A DNA stretch of 64,000 nt from VRUE01 sp963708115 (lineage in GTDB: Bacteria > Actinomycetota > Thermoleophilia > Solirubrobacterales > 70-9), in contig CAVPRX010000001.1 of the NCBI GenBank assembly GCA_963708115.1, positions 124,001 to 188,000 of the forward strand. Direction: 5' to 3'. The notes below the pieces were generated by a model, which saw only the letters and a program-made list of their open reading frames with translations, ran no database searches and was not told the DNA's origin. The translations under genes were made by a program, and so were the position numbers. Positions 62,308-64,000 of the stretch are shown piece by piece. Position 1 is the stretch's first letter. Every line of letters begins with the position of its first letter.

Positions 62308-62961
62308 GCCAGAGCCTCCTCGAGCGACCCACAGGCGGCGACCCGGCCCGTCTTCAACCGCACGGCTCGCTCGGCGAGCCGCCGCGCCTGCTCGGGGTCG
62401 TGGCTGACGACGATCAGCGAGATGTCCAGCTCGGCCCGCAGCCCCGCGAGCGTCGCCTCGATCGCGTCGCGGGCGTCGTGGTCGAGTGCCGAGGTCGGCT
62501 CGTCGAGCAGCAGTACCTGCGGCTCTTGGGCCAGCGCACGGGCGAGCATCGCCCGCTGCTGCTCGCCGACCGAGAGCTTGCTGACGTCGCGCTCGGCGAA
62601 CCCCGGGTCGAGCCCGGCGTGACCGAGACAGCGCGCCGCGTCGAGCGCCTTGCCGGCCAAGTCGGCGGCGTAGCGCAGGTTCGACTCGACCGTCCCCTCC
62701 AGCAGCGACGGCAGCTGCGGCACCAGCGAGACCTCGCGCCGCAGAGCGAGCGGGTCGTACTGCATCCAACGGGCGATCCCGGTAGGAGATCGTGCCCGCA
62801 TCGGGGTCGGCGAGGCGGTTGAGCAGCCGTAGCAGCGTCGACTTGCCGCTGCCGGAGGGCCCGACGATCGCCGTCGCGCCGCCGTAGATCTCGACGCTGA
62901 CCGAGTCGAGGACGAGGCGGTCGCCGCGGGCAAGGCTGACATCGCGAAGCTCGAACAGCAC
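62304..62961 (-). CDS. ABC transporter ATP-binding protein, FetA/YbbL-like (one frameshift)
   Basis: About 219 residues. Walker A GPSGSGKSTLLRLLNRLAD, the signature KLSVGEQQRAMLARALA (LSVGE in place of LSGGQ) and Walker B VLLLDEPTSALDHDARDAIE are present. The frame changes near 62775, one extra G before CAGTACGACCCG. GTG start at 62961. Next to the FetB-like permease, it forms a two-gene transporter; the Ku gene diverges upstream. Confidence 0.85.
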
Positions 62962-63062
62962 CGCCGCATGATCCCGCACCGCACGCAAGAAGCCTCTCGC
63001 CGACCGCTGGCGGCAGTGGCGAGTAGTGCGCGACTGCCAGAATCCGGGTAGGTGATTCGCTG

Positions 63063-63950
63063 ATGCCAAGAGCAATCTGGAGCGGAACGATCAGCTTCGG
63101 GCTACTCAACGTGCCCGTCAAGCTCTACAGCGCGGTGGCGCGCCGCAGCATCTCGCTGCGCGAGATCCGCGAGTCCGACGGTGCCCGCATCCGCCACCGC
63201 CGGGTCGCCGAAGGCACCGACGAGGAGGTCCCCTACGGCGAGATCGTCAAGGCATTCGAGGTGACGCCCGACCGCTACGTGCCGCTGAGCAAGGACGAGA
63301 TGTCGGCTCTGGCACCTGAGAAGACGCGGGCGATCGAGGTACAGGACTTCGTCGACCTCGACCAGATCGACCCGATCTACTTCGACAGCCCCTACTACCT
63401 GGGACCCGCCGACGGCGCCGAGAAAGCGTACTCGCTGCTCGCCAAAGCAATGCAGGAATCCGGCAAGGTGGCGATCGCCCGCTTCGTCTTCCGCAACAAG
63501 GAGCACCTGGCGGCGCTGCGGCCCGGCGACGGCGTGCTGACCCTGACCACGATGCGCTTCGCCGACGAGGTGATCGCGCCCTCCGACCTCGAGGACGTGC
63601 TGCCGCAGAAACAGGCGAAGGTCGCGGCGAAGGAGGTCGAGATGGCCGAGCAACTGATCGACTCGCTGACGACCGAGTTCGACCCAGGCGCCTACCACGA
63701 CGAGTACCGAGAGCAGCTGCTCTCGCTGATCGAACGCAAGGCCGAGGGCAAGGACGTCCTCACCGCGCCGGCGAGCGAGGAGCCGAAGGCGACCGCCGCC
63801 CCGGACCTGATGAGCGCACTCGAGGAGAGCATCGCCGCGGTCAAGGACCGCGGCAAGGGCAAAGCGAAAGCGAAACCCAAAGCGGCAAAAAAAAGCAAAG
63901 CCGCGCCGAAGAAACGCTCCTCCGGCAAAAAAGCCAAAGCCTCGAAATAG
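63063..63950 (+). CDS. ku: Ku protein for non-homologous end joining
   Basis: A 295-residue bacterial Ku homodimer subunit. N terminus MPRAIWSGTISFGLLNVPVK and PYGEIVKAFEV are signature; the core is complete to about 250, followed by a lysine-rich tail of about 40 residues (KGKAKAKPKAAKKSKAA) that may help DNA binding. It loads on double-strand ends and recruits LigD, whose reading frame appears to begin 3 bp later. ATG at 63063. Confidence 0.96.
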   Translation: MPRAIWSGTISFGLLNVPVKLYSAVARRSISLREIRESDGARIRHRRVAEGTDEEVPYGEIVKAFEVTPDRYVPLSKDEMSALAPEKTRAIEVQDFVDLDQIDPIYFDSPYYLGPADGAEKAYSLLAKAMQESGKVAIARFVFRNKEHLAALRPGDGVLTLTTMRFADEVIAPSDLEDVLPQKQAKVAAKEVEMAEQLIDSLTTEFDPGAYHDEYREQLLSLIERKAEGKDVLTAPASEEPKATAAPDLMSALEESIAAVKDRGKGKAKAKPKAAKKSKAAPKKRSSGKKAKASK

Positions 63951-63953
63951 GCC

Positions 63954-64000
63954 GTGGCGACCAGTCGCCAGGTCGAGGTCGACGGCCGTGAGCTGAAGCT
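63954..64000 (+). CDS. ligD: Start of an ATP-dependent DNA ligase LigD-type gene (partial)
   Basis: Only 15 complete codons are in the window, starting at GTG 63954 (VATSRQVEVDGRELK). VEVDGRELKL is how the primase/polymerase domain of LigD typically begins, and LigD commonly follows ku. The domain order of the rest cannot be seen. Confidence 0.6.
   Translation, partial: MATSRQVEVDGRELK

Noticed and set aside
61492..63075. Apparent ABC ATPase-permease single polypeptide
   Set aside because: Again a product of frameshifts near 62775 and 61630; the ATPase and permease have their own start and stop codons.

Overview
The window is GC-rich chromosomal DNA from an actinobacterium. Evidence for this: a WhiG/FliA-type sigma factor, a Ku gene followed by the start of a LigD-type gene, an scpA-scpB-rluB block next to aromatic biosynthesis genes, a DivIVA-like coiled-coil protein beside coaD, and many GTG/TTG starts. 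The L19, YceD and signal peptidase gene order suggests a deep-branching class such as Thermoleophilia, but that placement is inference. Almost everything is core housekeeping. I saw no tRNA, rRNA, CRISPR array or insertion sequence.

Layout. 0-4.5 kb: sigma factor, XerC/D recombinase and L,D-transpeptidase on the minus strand, then a folate cyclo-ligase-like gene and an alpha/beta hydrolase on the plus strand. 4.5-10.2 kb: ilvD, thiD, dprA, comM and the opposed yraN. 10.2-20.5 kb: a long minus-strand translation/secretion/lipid block (rpmF, plsX, acpP, rnc, smc, ftsY, ffh, rpsP, khpA, trmD, rplS, lepB, rnhB). 20.5-27 kb: a methyltransferase, yceD, a DivIVA-like gene, coaD, rsmD, recG and a DAK2/FakA-like kinase. 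27-30 kb: an MMPL transporter and a YefM/RelE-type toxin-antitoxin pair on the plus strand. 30-34 kb: rpmB and a ribD-ribE-ribBA-ribH operon. 34-38 kb: a glycosyltransferase, a flippase-like protein and a cation/proton antiporter. 38-46 kb: rpe, a zinc-ribbon protein, rsmB, fmt, def, priA, a PH-domain membrane protein and metK. 46-54.5 kb: der, cmk, aroA, tyrA, a DAHP synthase, hisC and aroH. 54.5-58.8 kb: two phage-appendage-like genes, then rluB, scpB and scpA. 58.8-64 kb: trpS, an MFS exporter, a FetAB-like ABC transporter, Ku and the first codons of a LigD-type gene.

Accessory DNA sits in three places, each interrupting a conserved gene neighbourhood: the MMPL plus toxin-antitoxin segment (27.1-29.95 kb), an MntA/HepT (nucleotidyltransferase/HEPN) module with repeated operators (51.8-52.96 kb), and a two-gene polysaccharide-deacetylase/tail-appendage-like cassette (54.56-56.79 kb). 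The most unusual items are the MntA/HepT module, whose MntA carries an N-terminal helix-turn-helix and whose promoter is covered by three phased repeats, the tail-like deacetylase pair, a shortened SMC with no visible hinge, a long acidic tail on ribosomal protein L19, and a possible RsmD-CoaD in-frame join.

A strong caution: about thirteen genes (ffh, ftsY, smc, rnc, acpP, plsX, rpmF, rsmD, scpB, trpS, the MFS gene and both ABC genes) are broken by frameshifts. Nearly all that I could resolve are single-base insertions next to G/C residues, and they cluster in a few stretches. These look like consensus errors rather than real gene decay, so I annotate them as genes with interrupted frames.
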